Position numbers and translations under genes: made by a program. DNA of 64,000 nucleotides, from assembly GCF_024713975.1 (NCBI RefSeq), contig NC_091113.1, positions 9,374,501 to 9,438,500 of the forward strand. The letters are read 5' to 3'. Source of the DNA: Paralichthys olivaceus (taxonomy: Eukaryota > Chordata > Actinopteri > Pleuronectiformes > Paralichthyidae). The notes under the pieces were generated by a model. It was not told the origin of the DNA and did no database searches. It worked only from the letters and a program-made list of their open reading frames with translations. Shown here one piece after another: positions 48,493 through 62,498 of this stretch (position 1 is the first letter of the stretch; each line of letters starts with the position of its first letter).

Positions 48493-50039
48493 AGGAGAGG
48501 GAGGAGTACATTTGTAATTGCTGACATCAAATGATGTAGTATAACAATTGTAGGCCCATACATATGTACATACAGTATATTGTACATGCAGTGGGGTCAT
48601 GGGACAGTTTTCACATGTCCTCCATATGTCCACACTTGTTTGTGCATGACTTTTTATAATTTATTTCTTTTGTTTAATTTACAGATCTATTTCTTTTCAT
48701 GAAGATTCATGAATTTTTCCCTGACAAAACTCTAAAAGAAAACTTGCAATGTTATAGAATGCAAAATCCTTCCACAGAAGTTGAATGGAAATCTGTTTTT
48801 GTGAAATCTTACTTATACAATATACAAACCAACGTACAAACAGACCTTGGCTGAGGTAAATACACTAGAATGGGTTTCAGTGGAGCTCACATGTCCTCAA
48901 GGGCACAAAAGTTGTTTTGTTAATGAATTCCTTCCTGGGAAATCAGTGAAAATTAAAATGTTAAAGAAAGGGATATAAACATTTCCTGAATTTGCATCTT
49001 TGTCTGGTTCCATGCAAAATGAAACTGGTTCTTTCTTGGCCCGCTTCACATCCTTCCACTAAATTTTAAGAAAATCGGTTCCCGTAGTTTTTGCATAATC
49101 CCACTGAAAGTCATTAAAACTGCAATGAAACATAACCTCCTTGGTGGGAGTAATAAAAAATCTAATTATTAATTCTCCAGTAATGAACCTCTATAGTAAA
49201 ATCTGCATTCACACACCAACAATGACTTTTGCTGCATCAGCCAAATAAAAATCTTTGGAGGTCAAGAAGTTCATCCATACACCCCACTCCTCTGTAACTC
49301 AATCTACTGTAAAACCTGCTTGAAACTCTGGACTGCATGTGCCACACAGGTCTACTGCACATGTGGGTGCGGACCCATTCCAATGAAAGCATGCACTGAA
49401 GGTACATATCATATGATGAACAATTATGCAACCTGAGGGAGTGAAATCTTAAATAACAGCTTAAAAACCACCAGAGTCTCAACAGCGAGGGTGATATTTG
49501 CCTGTCAATCCCAAAGCTGAGGAAAGCCTGACAGCTTGATGTATGGAATGGATGAAAATAGAAGGAAATGGAGATGATGGGAGTCTGTGTCCCATGTGCC
49601 GTGTGTTAGAAGAACAGACGTGAGCAGCTGACATTCCACAGAAATTGCACTTTAATCATTTTACTCCAGGGTTGTGATTGAGACAAGGAGAAATTAGTTT
49701 TGCATGAAATGTGTGAAAGGAGGAGTGTTTACATTAAAGTCACTGAGATACAGAGTCATCGGGAGTGACACACGCATGATCACGTACATTGGAGCAAGTT
49801 TGCACATGGAGCCGTCATGCAACGAGAGAAGCGCAGGGGCAGAAAGTGATGACACCGCCTCTCTCTGTGTGTGTGAGGCGCTGGTGCGGCTGACAGGTGG
49901 CCCGGCTGGCTATTTACAGTAAAGGCTCTTTCAATAGCCCTGCTCCACTATGTGACCTTCAGTCGAGCTCTGGCGAACTGAAACTAAGCACCATGCTTAT
50001 GGAACCATGTTCCACCATGTTTTAGTCACGTCGTGTTCA

Positions 50040-50130
50040 GTTTTAATGGATTTTATTGGTTTTATTGGATGAATTTTATTGGATTGGATTTTATTGGATT
50101 GGATTTTATTGGTTTTATTGGATTGGAGTC
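50040..50130. repeat. TTTTATTGGATTGGA minisatellite
   Basis: Tandem ATTGGA / TTTTATTGG units across about 90 bp. The interval 48530-50440 between the hrc upstream region and the trpm4 3' end shows no supported gene. Confidence 0.75.
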
Positions 50131-50443
50131 CACTTCACTTTGGGCCTTGCAATGTCACGGCCTCATTAAGCCTTTGTTTGACATCTTTCTGACATCAGAC
50201 CTCTATTGATCATTTCTTTCTTTCCTACATTGGGTTGAAAGAGCAGTTTGATAATGAAAGATGCATTCATTTGCTTTTTTGTGAAGTCTTTGGTAAATAA
50301 GTACCTGGAGGGAACAGCTGGATTAGCTCGGTTTTGTATAAAGTATGAAAATGAAGCTGCAGCTAAATGTAGCCTGAAGCTCACTAATGAACATGTTACA
50401 TATATAATTGCTTAAGAATTCATTAAGTATACTGTGAATAAAC

Positions 50444-50449
50444 TTTATT
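50444..50449 (-). terminator. trpm4: trpm4 polyadenylation signal
   Basis: AATAAA on the minus strand about 560 bp past the trpm4 stop codon. Confidence 0.6.
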
Positions 50450-50516
50450 GAACAGGATCAAAAATGCAACAAAACAAAAACACCGGTCTAATAAACAGAC
50501 AAATATGTCTTTTGAA

Positions 50517-50579
50517 TTCTCGACAACCGCTCAACTAACAATGTCATTCATCCCCAATCAGATGAGCGGTTGTCAAGAA
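50517..50579 (-). other. hairpin in the predicted trpm4 3'UTR
   Basis: Left arm 50517-50533 and right arm 50563-50579 are inverted repeats of 17 bp with one mismatch, separated by a 29-nt loop. In the minus-strand RNA the mismatch becomes a G-U wobble, so all 17 positions can pair. The stem core is GACAACCGCTCA with its complement. Confidence 0.7.
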
Positions 50580-51006
50580 AATTGGAGGAAAGACAGAAAA
50601 GAAACACAATTTTGTTAGAAAGATTAAAATCAAGTATAGCTAAACACAAAAGTAATACAATGTGCCCCTGTAAACAGTATCATTAGTTTCACTGTTATGA
50701 TAAAAAACTATATAAAAACCTTAAAAACAGAAAAAGCAATAAAGCTTTAACAGCAATGCCAAATTAAATACAAAAAATATATCCTACCACATTATAAATA
50801 CATGCACCTGACTTTGGCATTAGAATGAGATGAATTGCACATTAAAAGGTCACATTTTCCATTAACTCGGTACTGTAACAGGAAGTCACGACATCTCTCT
50901 CTCTCTCTCTTTCTCGCTCTTTAAGAACCACTGAGGGTCTTTGCTAAATGAGTCCAGTGTTGAAGACGGCAGAAGAAAAGCAAGACTGGTCTTTCACCGT
51001 TGTCTT

Positions 51007-54000
51007 TTACTGACCATGTGAGCTGGCCGAAGAAGGGGACACATCTGTGCAGAGGAAGAAGCAAAATTATGCATCTTCAGGGAGGAAGTCAGCGAACACA
51101 CACACGTGACATCACAACATGCAGAGAGCTGTGTGAAGGCATGCTCTGATTTTGGAAGTACCTCTTAGTGTAGGTGGAGGACGAGGAGGTTTAAACGTGC
51201 TGCCTTGAGCCAAAGTGTCCACGATCCAGCTGAGAGCGCTGGAGCAATACTCCATCTGAAATAACAAATTCACTGTGCATTAGAAAACTGTAAGGTGTCT
51301 AGTACTAGTGTCTTGAAACCTTGTTGAGGCCGATTTTCAGGTGGTGTACAGACATCCACTGAGAGATGTCAGACAGGCAGAGATCCGTGCTGCTACCGTC
51401 TTTTCTCAAGAAGATCAGTTTAATCCCAGTCTACCCTATTGTGTTCTTAGGCAGGATACTGAACCCTAAGTTGCTCCTGACAGCTGTGTCATTCTCAAAG
51501 AAAAGGTGCACCCCCTAGAGGCACTGTATGAATGGGCGAATGGCAAAAACTGTACTGAAAAGAGCTTTGAGTGGTCATCAAGACTAGAAACGTGCTATAG
51601 AAATACACAGCATTCTACAATACAGACCCTAACTAGAGATTTCAACAGGTGAATGTGCAGCAGCAGCAGCAGCGGTGCAGCCTCAGGGTCAGGCAGCAGC
51701 TGTTTGCTTGCTGCAGCTCAATTACTGCAGGTAATTTTTTCTGTTTGTTGTACATCCTTACAGTCATTGGCAGGATTTAAAGTTTAAAACAACACATGTG
51801 TTATTTAGCAAAAAATAAATGAGAGTTCCAGTGAAAGGGCCATTTTGGAAAATTAGCTTCCTGGCAAATCATGATATTGGCCCACTCTTATATCTGCCTG
51901 TTCATTATGAGGTGTATTCAAATGACAGCTACTCGGAGAGGGTCAGTAAAAAAGTCTATTAGTATTTAATTGTCCGAATACTCCCAATATATAGTTCAGA
52001 AACATTTTTTCCACAATACCGTCACTTCTTGTTGTTTTCTTTGAAAAAGGTGGAGGTAGAGGAGCTGAGAAAAAACACCCACGGCCTGCATTGATATTTG
52101 TGTTTGAGTCATTAACTTTCTGTTTATCTTACAGATCGTCTGTAATCTGTAAACAATCTGCATCATACAGCCGCCGGGCTCACGTTGTCACTCTCCCCTC
52201 AGTTTTTTTCCACCTTCAGGTCTAGACTGAAGAAATCTTTTATAGCGATTATGATGATGAATGGCAAAGAATAGTAAAATTTACCTCATTCTCCAGAGCC
52301 CTTAGCCTGTGGTCAATGTCTCTGGTTTCAGTCAGGTGTTTCAGGACGCCATCCACTCTGAAGAAGGAGACGATCAGCTCAGTAAAGAAATAAGAATTTC
52401 ACTGTTAACATGTGGGCAGGTGCAAGAAGGTGCACTTACTTGACCGACATCCGTTTAAGCCTTTCGGAGTCGCTGCTTTTCTGGATCTTGGTCTGTGCCG
52501 TGAGGAAGTCCTCCTTCTGAATGGTTTCCCACGTCATCAGCCTGTTCGCCACTTTCCCTCGTAACTGCAACACTGAGAGAAAAAGATTCAGGTTTTTAAT
52601 CAGATTTGTTCAGCTCACTTCAACCACAGTGAGGGAAGCTTGTATTTTTGGTTTCAATCAGCATTCAATGTGAAATAACTTTATTATATTAATCTTTAAA
52701 GGTCTATTGTGGAACTGACCAAAATGGTGGATCTTGATCGAGGGCACCTTGCGGATCGTCCTCTTGATAAACAGATTGATGTGAGAGATGATGATGAAGG
52801 GAGGCGCCAGCGAGGGACGGGAGTGGTACTGAACAATCAGGTTGTAGCGCTGGAATTTCCAGTAGATGTCGCTGTTCGCCTGCACCTCAGAGAAGGTGGA
52901 GCTGAGGGAACGCAAATAGAGTTGTTATGAGGGTTGCTCAGCCACGGACAGATTGATTGAAAGCAGTCTCCTCGTCCTTTTACCTGAACATGGCGATTAG
53001 AAGGTTGATAAGCAGGATGTTGGTGACGAGCAGGTAAACGACGAGTAGAATCACCACCAGCCAGTTACTGGACATCGTCCTGCATGGCTCAGCACCGCCC
53101 TGGATCAATGTCACATTGTCTGTGCAGGGCATGTCCCACTGCTTCCCAACTGGAACAGATAAACAAATACAGAGAATCTTAAAATAGGTCAAATAATTAC
53201 AAAGTGGCAGTATTCTACCACTGGTTTGAAACCATTGCAACTTTTTTTTTTTTCTTTCTGCACCATGCACACACAAACAGATTTACCGTCCATCTCTTCC
53301 ACAGGGATCTGCCCAAAGATGTGCAGATACGGCCTGTAGAAAACCCGGCGGAAGATGCGGTCCAGGCGCGGGTCGTAGGAATACAGCAAAGCCTGGTTGG
53401 CTACTCCATACGCCATGAGCCACACCCCCAGGAAGAAGAGGAAGAAGAAGATATCCTTCATCTGAAGAGGAAGAATGAGTATTGCTTGGTTAACATTGTG
53501 TTGCCGGTATCATAGTGAATTTAAACATTAGTAACACGTCAGCTTGATGGCATCTTCTCACCATCTTGCCAACAATGATGATTTTTGGCCCCAGCTGTTT
53601 GTGGATGGCAAAGATGTGAATGAGGCGGAGGGTGAACACCATGTAGTCCACACACAGGACGTCCCGGCCAAAATCATACGACACGTGGAACATTCTAAAA
53701 GCACAGAGTGAAGCAAATGAACTGTGGTAACAGCGACACCCAGTGGCCAGTTGGTAAACACCAACATGTGCATATTTTGAATGCAGATGCTTTTCCATGT
53801 CTCACAGATCATCTTGATATATTAATGCTGTTTTTAACCAAAAAATAAAAACAGTTTTCAGCCTCATCAGGATTGAATCCTGATCAATTATTGTATCTGA
53901 CTCAAAAAAATAATTTTAGTGGCTAAACTTTGAATATTATCACCATCTGATCATTTGACTCAGGTATCGCTTTGTTTAAAAGTCAAACTGGCAAAATCCA

Positions 54001-57000
54001 ATAACAACTAGAATGGAACTCATTAGAGAGCCTTCCTCCAAGCAGTCACCTAATGAAACCACATTTAAATTCACTAGATCCAGATTTTTATTTGGATCTG
54101 CACCAAATTGCCATAGATATCTGTCTCCCATAATTATTATAAATTTCATCAAGATCCATGATTAATTATATGGGAAAACAAGGACAATGTTAAAAAAAAA
54201 AATCAACCTCACAATGTTAGAGATAGAGAAAAGAAAATCCTGGACCCACTCCCTGAACACCAAAATGGAGTCTTCCCTGACCCATGACACATCTTTCTTC
54301 CAAGTTTTGTTGCAATCTGTAAGATAGTTTTTGCGTAATCCTACTAACTAACAGATGGACACAGACAGTGACGGGGGTGAAAACATAATATTCATGTTCT
54401 GTGCGTAACCACACCTGCAGATTAGTCCAATGATGAAGAGAATGATGGCGGTCAGGTCACACTTGTTCCACACGTCCTGAATGTACACTCGCATCCTCTG
54501 GCGCCAAGTCATCGCCCCCAAAAAGAAAGTCTTGGAGAAGACAACACCAACTTCACAGATCAGTTTAAAAGATCACACACTGTTTTAGTTTCACTCCATA
54601 TCTTTGTTAGAGGTGAAATTGATTCATTAAAATATGAAGCGTCCCATTAAACGTCTCTCTCACCTCTCGGATCTCCTCACACACGATGGTGAACACCCAG
54701 AAGTACAGCACGTACTCAGTGACGGCCGGACCAGCGGGCGGAGGGGGCTCGAAGTCCACCAACAGCACGTAGGCGAAAAGCAGGAGGAAGAGAAAGTACA
54801 TGAGGACATTGCCCAGAAACGAGGTGACGGGTGCAAACCAGAACTGGCGCCATCTCGACACGATGAATGGGCGCTTTGGTGGTCTGGGAGTCTGAGGTAT
54901 GCCTGTGAGGAAGGTCGTTGGACATTGGATTAGCAGCTGATCAGTCGGAACAGCTGAATGCATCAAGCAACAAATATTCATGGCCGATCAAATCACATTA
55001 ATGCCTGACATCATACATAAAAATGAGTCTGGACAGAGGAGGCAGAAGTGGTTGTGGATTTTATTTCCTTTTATATCCCTTCAGCATTGCATTGACAGCG
55101 AGTACAACATGTTAGCACGAAAGTCGGCTATGTTGTGTGTCCGTAGCAGGAAACTGTGGTTGTTGTCGTAATGACGATCAGCGTCAGGCGTTAATGTAAC
55201 ATGTCAGTCCTGCGTTAGAGGTACTGCATTTAAACAGGACCCACCTTTGATGTGTGCTGTCCTCGGAGTGGTTGCATCTTGTGCGTCAGCTTCACTGGTG
55301 AAACAACAACATATTTTTTAAAGAATCAACACAACAACACATACAAAGCAGTGGTTCTCATTCAAAGCTGCAACCTGGCTCCTTGACACAACTGATGATC
55401 GACAGAAAACGCCAGAGTTAATTAAGTAGGAGCATTACATGTGCTTGATGTCAGAGAAGGAGAAGATGGTGGTGCCGTAGAGGCTGTCGCTGTCCCGGCC
55501 TTGACCTTCCTCATTAGGCTTCCCCTCCTCCTCTAGCTGATGGTCCTCGTGTTTCCTGTGTTGCAAAGTTTTAGCGAAGTGATAACACTCTCCAGAGCAG
55601 GCAGTTTTGTGTGGGAAAATCTATATTGTTTGGATGCTAATCACAAATAACAGTGTCGTCAAAAAAATCACAGTGTTGTAGATGTGGACTTTACCTGAAG
55701 GAGATTAAGTTGGTGTAGCAGAGGAAGGGGCAGAAGAACGTGATGACGAGCTTCCACACCTGTGTGTTCCTCTTCATGTCACCCCACCAGATCTGCGACA
55801 ACAGAGACTGGAGGAGGACAGACCATTAATGTTATTATGTTAAAACTATAACTCACGACTTATTACGAGTTACAGCAGACTTCCATACGAGGAAGAGCAC
55901 ATTGGGTTTGTTGTATTTGAGTATTTTCTTCTAGACAACACGAAAAACAGAGCGAGCATGAATAGAAGTGGTTAAACTACAAAGATGCATCGACTTGTTC
56001 TTGTGTTGTCTTTAATGTGTTCGTCAGAAAACAGCGACAAACCTGCACTCCGTCGTTGCTGAAGAAAAGCCGAGCGTCAGCGCCCATGCCCATCTGGAGG
56101 CAGGTCGTACCGCCCCAAACCGGAGACTTCCTGATCAGCAGAGTGAACGAGCGACTCTCATTGCTCCGATAGCAAGAGCTGAAGACGTCTGAGAGGCGGG
56201 GGGAAAAAAACATGCAGAGATGACGAAACTGACAGAAAAGAAAAACTTTTGAAATATCTACTCATGGCAATATAAATTATTTAAACAGCAACATCATTTA
56301 CTTATAAGGAGTGGCCAAATAACTCTGTAGTTTTGACGATGTGAAACTTAATGTAAGTTTATTATTTCTGCTCATTATTTTTAAATCAGTCGCTGTTTAA
56401 AGGAACTTTAGTGGATGACACATTCAGGGTCTCACCATGTGCCAGGTTCTCAAAACTCTGGGCCAACTCTTTCATGGAGACCTTGTTCTCAGTCTCAGTC
56501 TCCAGCTTGGAAAGTTCTCTCAGGATCTTACAGCCGCTCAGAGCGCTCAGCACCGACTCCGCCGCCTGACACAAACAAAGACGGACATCAGATAAACTGG
56601 TGCTGATAAAATTCACCGTATTTTGCATTTAAGTCAGTTGTGATGGTCATGGAAGAGACAAGCTATGAGTGTGTAAGCAGCAACAAGTCAGAGGGGGGTG
56701 TCAGTTCAAAAACGTTGATTACCATTGTGGGCAAATGTGTGTTTTCTGTAAGTGTCAGTTCAGATTTTTACCATCTCCCAGAAGAAAGTAGCCATCTCTC
56801 TGCGATTCTGCAGAACAGCCCAGATGAAAAGCGACGCCCAGGGGAAGAGGCAGCGTTTATTGCGATACAGGCAGTCTCCACGCAGCAGCTTACTGGCACG
56901 CTGGGAAGGAGAAAGATTCACTTAGGGGGCAGCGAGTCGAAGGTGACAGTCGTGAGCCGGTCAATCACTATTGACTTGTAAAGCAACAAGAGTTCATTTA

Positions 57001-60000
57001 TTTTGTGATACACTTGGTGGACTCCTGTTACGTGCTTCTGCAAAATCTAAAAACAATCCATCACAATTTTGCAATAAAATCTAATTTCACCAAAATGTTC
57101 AGATTTGATAGCATCAACAAAAACTGAACATCAGCAGCTTTGTAAAGGTCGTTTTGTGGCTGAGTTGCTGAATAATAATAAAGTGGCCATTGAGTGTATG
57201 TCTGCAAATTAGTAGGTTTAGTGAACCTTGAGCGCCCTCCTCTTGGATGTGATCTTCTCTAAACCCAAAGCTTCAAAGTAGAACGGCTGGCAGACATCAC
57301 CAATTAACAGCTCCAGGACTCCTGACACCTGAGGCAAAAGGGGGGGGGTAGAATGAAAAATTAAATGCAAGATTCTTTCACATTAGTTCTGATTTAATTT
57401 CAGTAAAACTAGGGTAAAAAAAAAAAACTATAAAGAAGAACCTCAAAAAGGCTGATATCCATCCCTGGCCCGCGCTGCATCTCCTTCTCCACTTTGGAGG
57501 GCGAGGCCTGCTGCCTCGACAGGGTAGACACAGGAATGGCAGTTCCTTGCCGCTCCATCAGTTGGCGCTGCAGCAGGTAGTAGAGGAGCGTGCCATCGGC
57601 TACGGAGCGGTACAGGCTCTCCAGCCTGTCGTAGGTCAGGTACTCCAGGATGTTGAGACCATTCTCAGTGAAAAGACGCACAAACTGAGGCTTGTCATTG
57701 ATCAAGGCGTCCGTCATCGAGTCTTCCAAGTCTTCATACTGATTGGATGAAGTTAATTGATTATCTGGCAGGTTTAAATACAGGAGCGGCCGTGTTTCTC
57801 TGAATGTATCATCTGATGTTTTCTCTTACCCTCCACTGTATGTCTCCATTGAAGAGTTCACTTTTGGCAATGTCGACCCTGTTCCACGTGACCGCCAGCT
57901 TCAGCTCCTCATTGTAAGGGCTGGCATCCACTGACGCACGGTGCTTACTGGCTGAAAAACACCACAAACATCCAAATAAACATGTGTCACCATGTAAACA
58001 ATATTTAATAGGAGTTTACATATCTACCTCCCACTAATGCTTTGAGCAGGACTGTGTCAAAGTCATTTGGGCCCTCCTGATCCCCGTGGTAGATGGTAAT
58101 CATATCTCTGTTCTGGTAGATACTCAGAGCCTGAAGACACGGAATAAACAGAAAAACATGATATTTTGAATAAATGAGCACAATATTTTTTTAGGGAAAA
58201 TATTCAGATGAGGAAAGAAGTGATTACAAATGGTATAGTCAAAGCCATGACATCATTAAGTGTATGGCCTGATGCTGAGTGAGGAGAATATCAAACAGTT
58301 AAAGGTTTTATCAGAGCATTTGAACCTAAGGAGCAGGATTAATGAGAAGAAATTAGTAGGATTAACATAAAACTGTGACTTCTATCAGTCCCTGATACTA
58401 AATGACAAAATGATTGGAATTTACGCACTGATTATGGTTTCAATAAACCTTATGACAATGATGAGTTTATAAGTGATAATAATGCAATATGAAATAAATG
58501 TCTTTGTGGAGCTGATGAGCTTTGCAGCTGTAAATATATTTATGGGGCTTAAAGCAAGAAACATTTCTGTGGCTGAAATGTGTGCACATGTATCAAAAAG
58601 TTTAACTACAATCCATTTTAGACATTTGTATCATAAGAATAACCTTTTAACGCTGCATTAAACCTGAACCTGATTTCCAAACTTCACCTTGTGTGTGAAC
58701 AAATGAGACAGAGAAAAGATCCAGCAGTTTCAGGAATGTGGGACAAACTGAAAACAGGAGTTTATGAGGAGCCTGAGGTTCACAGGGCAATAATTTAGTT
58801 CTTGGAGCTGTTGCGGCAGGGGGGCTAAAAATGTGAGCTTGCCCTAAGGGGGTGTGCATGAAGAAAGGCTCTTTGGGCCATAAAAATCCAAAGACATCAT
58901 CCAGTTGGAAGCACGAATATGCTCAGCAATCTGAAACATCTTGTGAGTAAAGGTGGAGTCTTGAAACAGGTCAAACTGCAACTTAGAATATTTGAAAACT
59001 TGAGACCATAAATATAATATTAAGGAAACCAAGCCAGTAGTTTTCCAGAACAAAAAAAACACAACAGCTGCCGAATATACAAGGTAAAGAAATCCCTTGG
59101 ACATTCCTCTTCCTGCATTCCAGTAACCGGATGATAATGACAAATTCACGTTGTGAACTGATCTTACTCGCTCAACAAGTTTGTCCGTCTCCGCTTCAGA
59201 AGGGAAATACTTTTTAACCCTTTCTGCCACCCGGTCTTTCAGGTCCACACTGGGAACCCCCTCCCCATCCCCCTCGTTGGAGGACTGCACCACGGGGACT
59301 GACGACAGGTTCTCCAAGACGTCGCTCAGGAAATCAGCCATACCTCCTGAGCCGGCCAGCACCAGCCAGGGCATGTTTTTTTTCAGAGAGAGATCCACTC
59401 TCTGACAGAAGAAAGAATAAGACATTTTGATAAATAGTATTAGTTTTAATCCATTTACGTAATAATTGATTTGATTATCAAGAGCCGTGATTGTACCTCC
59501 AGCATGCTTGCCTCCCCAGACACCAGCATACAAAGGACGGGGATGTCAATGCTGCCGCTGCCTGCAGAGATGTAAGCATTCTTTTACAAATTCATATAGC
59601 GCGTCTGTTAATTATTTCCTGTGATGCAAACTTTACAAACACATTCGCAAACTTGGAATAATCAAACTGCATATTTCTCAAGTAACACAAGAGCAGAGTG
59701 ACAACACAGATACAGAAAGAAGACCCTGTTCAATCTTTAAGACAAATCTCTGCTTGACTTTACATGTTGACGAGCTGTGTCTCAAACTCATGCAGTGGCA
59801 TGCATCAGCATGCATCCGGTGGATTCCAGAGGATCGCATGCATTGATCAGAGATCATCTCAAGACGCTCAAATAGCTTAAAATCAAGGTTGGATACTTGT
59901 GTCCCACATCCAGTTCTACCAGATATTTCAGGATATAAACTAAACTACAAAAGCAGAAATGTTTACACCTACTTCCTTATTTCACAAGTGGAGAGTAGAT

Positions 60001-62498
60001 GAGATTTTACTGTGCAAACTCTCACCCCAGATGCCTGTGCGCTGGTGGGAGATGTAATCCTCCAGTTTGGCCCTGAACCCTGTATCGCCTCCTCTGCGTC
60101 CCACGCTCCCGTCGTCTACCAGCAGAAAGGCCTGGTAGTTGTTGTCCAAGCAGCAAGAGTTCCGTGTCGTATTTTGGACGTAGTACTTAGCAGGAAAGGA
60201 ACCCTACAAAAGAAGAACAATCCCAAGGAATAGCAGTGAAAAGCTGCAGTCCAATGGATACCTGCATTTCAGTGGATACTCTTATTGTAAAAATCCTTGA
60301 ACAGTTAAAGATAAGAGTAAGTATAAATATATCCAAACAATAAAGTGATTCAGCCAAAAACTAAACCATAAAACTGATGAGAATGCTCAAATTATAAGGC
60401 TCATATTACAGTGAGATTGTTACAGACAAATTAACAAATATCTTTTTAGAGCGTGAAAAAGTGCTGAAGAAATGAACCTGAGGGTTGACCAGCTGCTCCC
60501 GGTTGTGGACCAGGCCCCAGGGAGCGATGCCCAGCGCCACCACCTTGCTGAGGGAGACAGACGAGGCCGCTGTGGCGTGATCCCTCACCGCCTCTCCGAC
60601 ACACTTCCCCACACCTTCACGCAGGCCGGCCGTCAGGATCCACGCTCCTTGGGGGGGGGGGTTACACAGAGAATGCAAGGAGATATGAGAAATTGTGTAA
60701 CTTTGAAAAGCCACAATAACCTTTAACTATTAAAAACATCTGTGTCATATCTCACCAAGTCCTTGACTTTAAAATATAATTTAAAATAACCACAAAACTT
60801 GGTGGACAGAAGCAGTATAGGTGAGGAATGAGGATCAGGCAGCACTTCGAGGATTTTTTTCATCACTTTCATCATTTGGTCTTTTTAAATTTGTGCTGCA
60901 AGGATTTATTTCCAGTTCTGCCGTGTCTTCAAATATCTAAAGGTTAACCAGAGTCGTGTCCCTTGCTTTCATGTGTTCGCCTGAATGTTTTTGTTTTGAT
61001 CCACGGCCACAAAAAGAACAGCTACTTGAAGTGTCCTGAGATGATGAGGATCACAGTGTGCCACCTGTCCTTGGCACAGTAGCCAGGAAACGGCTATTGT
61101 ATGACTAAATCAGGATCGCACCCCAGAGAGCCATGAAGTTTAATGGTGCTGCAGTTTGTAACGGCGGGAATCTCCTGTCATAACTTCCACGAGTCAATTC
61201 TTTGAATTTCAAGAAAGCGTTGATTCATTATTTTACACTGTATTTGTCAGTTCCTGAGACATGTTGACAAATTTCGGAGGGATTAAAAAGCATGAGGATC
61301 TCCAGTGAAAGATCACAAACCCGAGGAAAGTGCTACAAAACTCTCACATAAAAACATTCGGAACATTTTTATCTCTTAAAGCATGTATATATAGATATAA
61401 TCACACTAACAAATAATGCTAGATTAGTCCCCATATTAAAAAAGAAGCTACATCAGTAAGAAAGATTACTTCAAGGGGAACAAGTCGATTTAATCAAGAC
61501 CAAATACGCTGAACTCGGACAAACTGCTCCACAAGTTAGAGCTGCACTGATGTAATCAGGATAAAGTAAACAGCGGATGTGGGTTCGACAACACTGTTAA
61601 CTGGTTGCAACCTCTGATCCACTTCTGTAGAAGGGTGTGAGGTGTTGATTTAGTTACTTCACATGCTTTCACAGTGCGTTTACCTGTGCTTTGTGAGGCT
61701 TTCACCAGTCCCTGCCTAAGGACCTCCCGTACCCATGTCTTCACCTTTGTCCTTCCCTCTCCACCCACTACAGACACCACCAGATTGGGCGGTGGCAGGC
61801 CCCAGTGGGCCGTCATCAGGGTGTAGACCATAGACGGAGGGGTGTCCCATGACAGGCGTAGGAACTGAGAAAAAAAATGAACATAAGGTATGTTTCAAAA
61901 GTAGTAAAATGAGCCAAAAGACGAACTAAGACATAAAAAATGTAAGGATTCTGATCATTTTTGTACAATATGATGCTAAAGGTGTCTCAATCTAGTTATA
62001 ATAAACTCCGTACAGATATGTGACCTCAATCTCAGTGTACTTTGTTATAGCAGCAGGGTAAAGGTTACCCAGATTGCTACACATTTAATCATAAACTCTA
62101 AGACTGTAGGAATAAAGTGTTAAATGAACCCTCCAGATAAAGTCACCCACATAGCTATGTCTCTTGCTGGCCCCTGCAAACTGGAGCTCTCCAAAGGCAT
62201 CCGTCGGGTACTCAGACGAGTGCTGGGCGCTGTCCCAGTGGTTGACGATCGCCGTGCTGAAGTAGTCACCGAGAGCCACAGAGCCGTGGGTGTCTCTTGC
62301 ACTCCCACACTGGCAAAGGGCCCCATTACTGAGAGAGGTGAGAAGGTAATACATCAACGTGAAACCATCTTATTGGCACAGTGATCAGAGAGACATTATT
62401 ATCAGACAGAAACGTGCTCGGCAAAGTTCACACTACCTGAACGAATCCTCTACGAAGGTGGAGCACACTCTTTTCTTTATGATTTTGGGGATCCAACT
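51007..62498 (-). CDS. trpm4: TRPM4, Ca2+-activated monovalent cation channel (start exon not placed)
   Basis: Plasma-membrane channel that depolarises cells when Ca2+ rises. 27 coding exons: 62437-62498, 62151-62328, 61684-61864, 60478-60647, 60026-60203, 59497-59561, 59168-59401, 58028-58130, 57830-57951, 57442-57738, 57227-57328, 56772-56900, 56436-56565, 56043-56188, 55695-55807, 55439-55555, 55245-55294, 54664-54902, 54415-54530, 53562-53694, 53287-53461, 52984-53149, 52720-52901, 52440-52572, 52285-52357, 51162-51255, 51007-51044. Sum 3726 nt, 1241 codons plus stop, all phases closing. Opens [10 protein letters not shown], as human TRPM4 after its short first exon. Then melastatin region ([21 protein letters not shown]); S1-S2 (54664-54902); S3; S4; S5 with pore [10 protein letters not shown] (53287-53461); S6 ([10 protein letters not shown]); TRP helix; coiled coil [10 protein letters not shown] possible start exon is ATG at 62713-62711 (MSE, weak GTAACA donor). 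Confidence 0.92.

Noticed and set aside
54716-54925. Alternative open frame over trpm4 exon 54664-54902
   Set aside because: Using it would break the S1-S2 membrane segment. The correct phase follows from the 50-bp preceding exon ending in phase 1.
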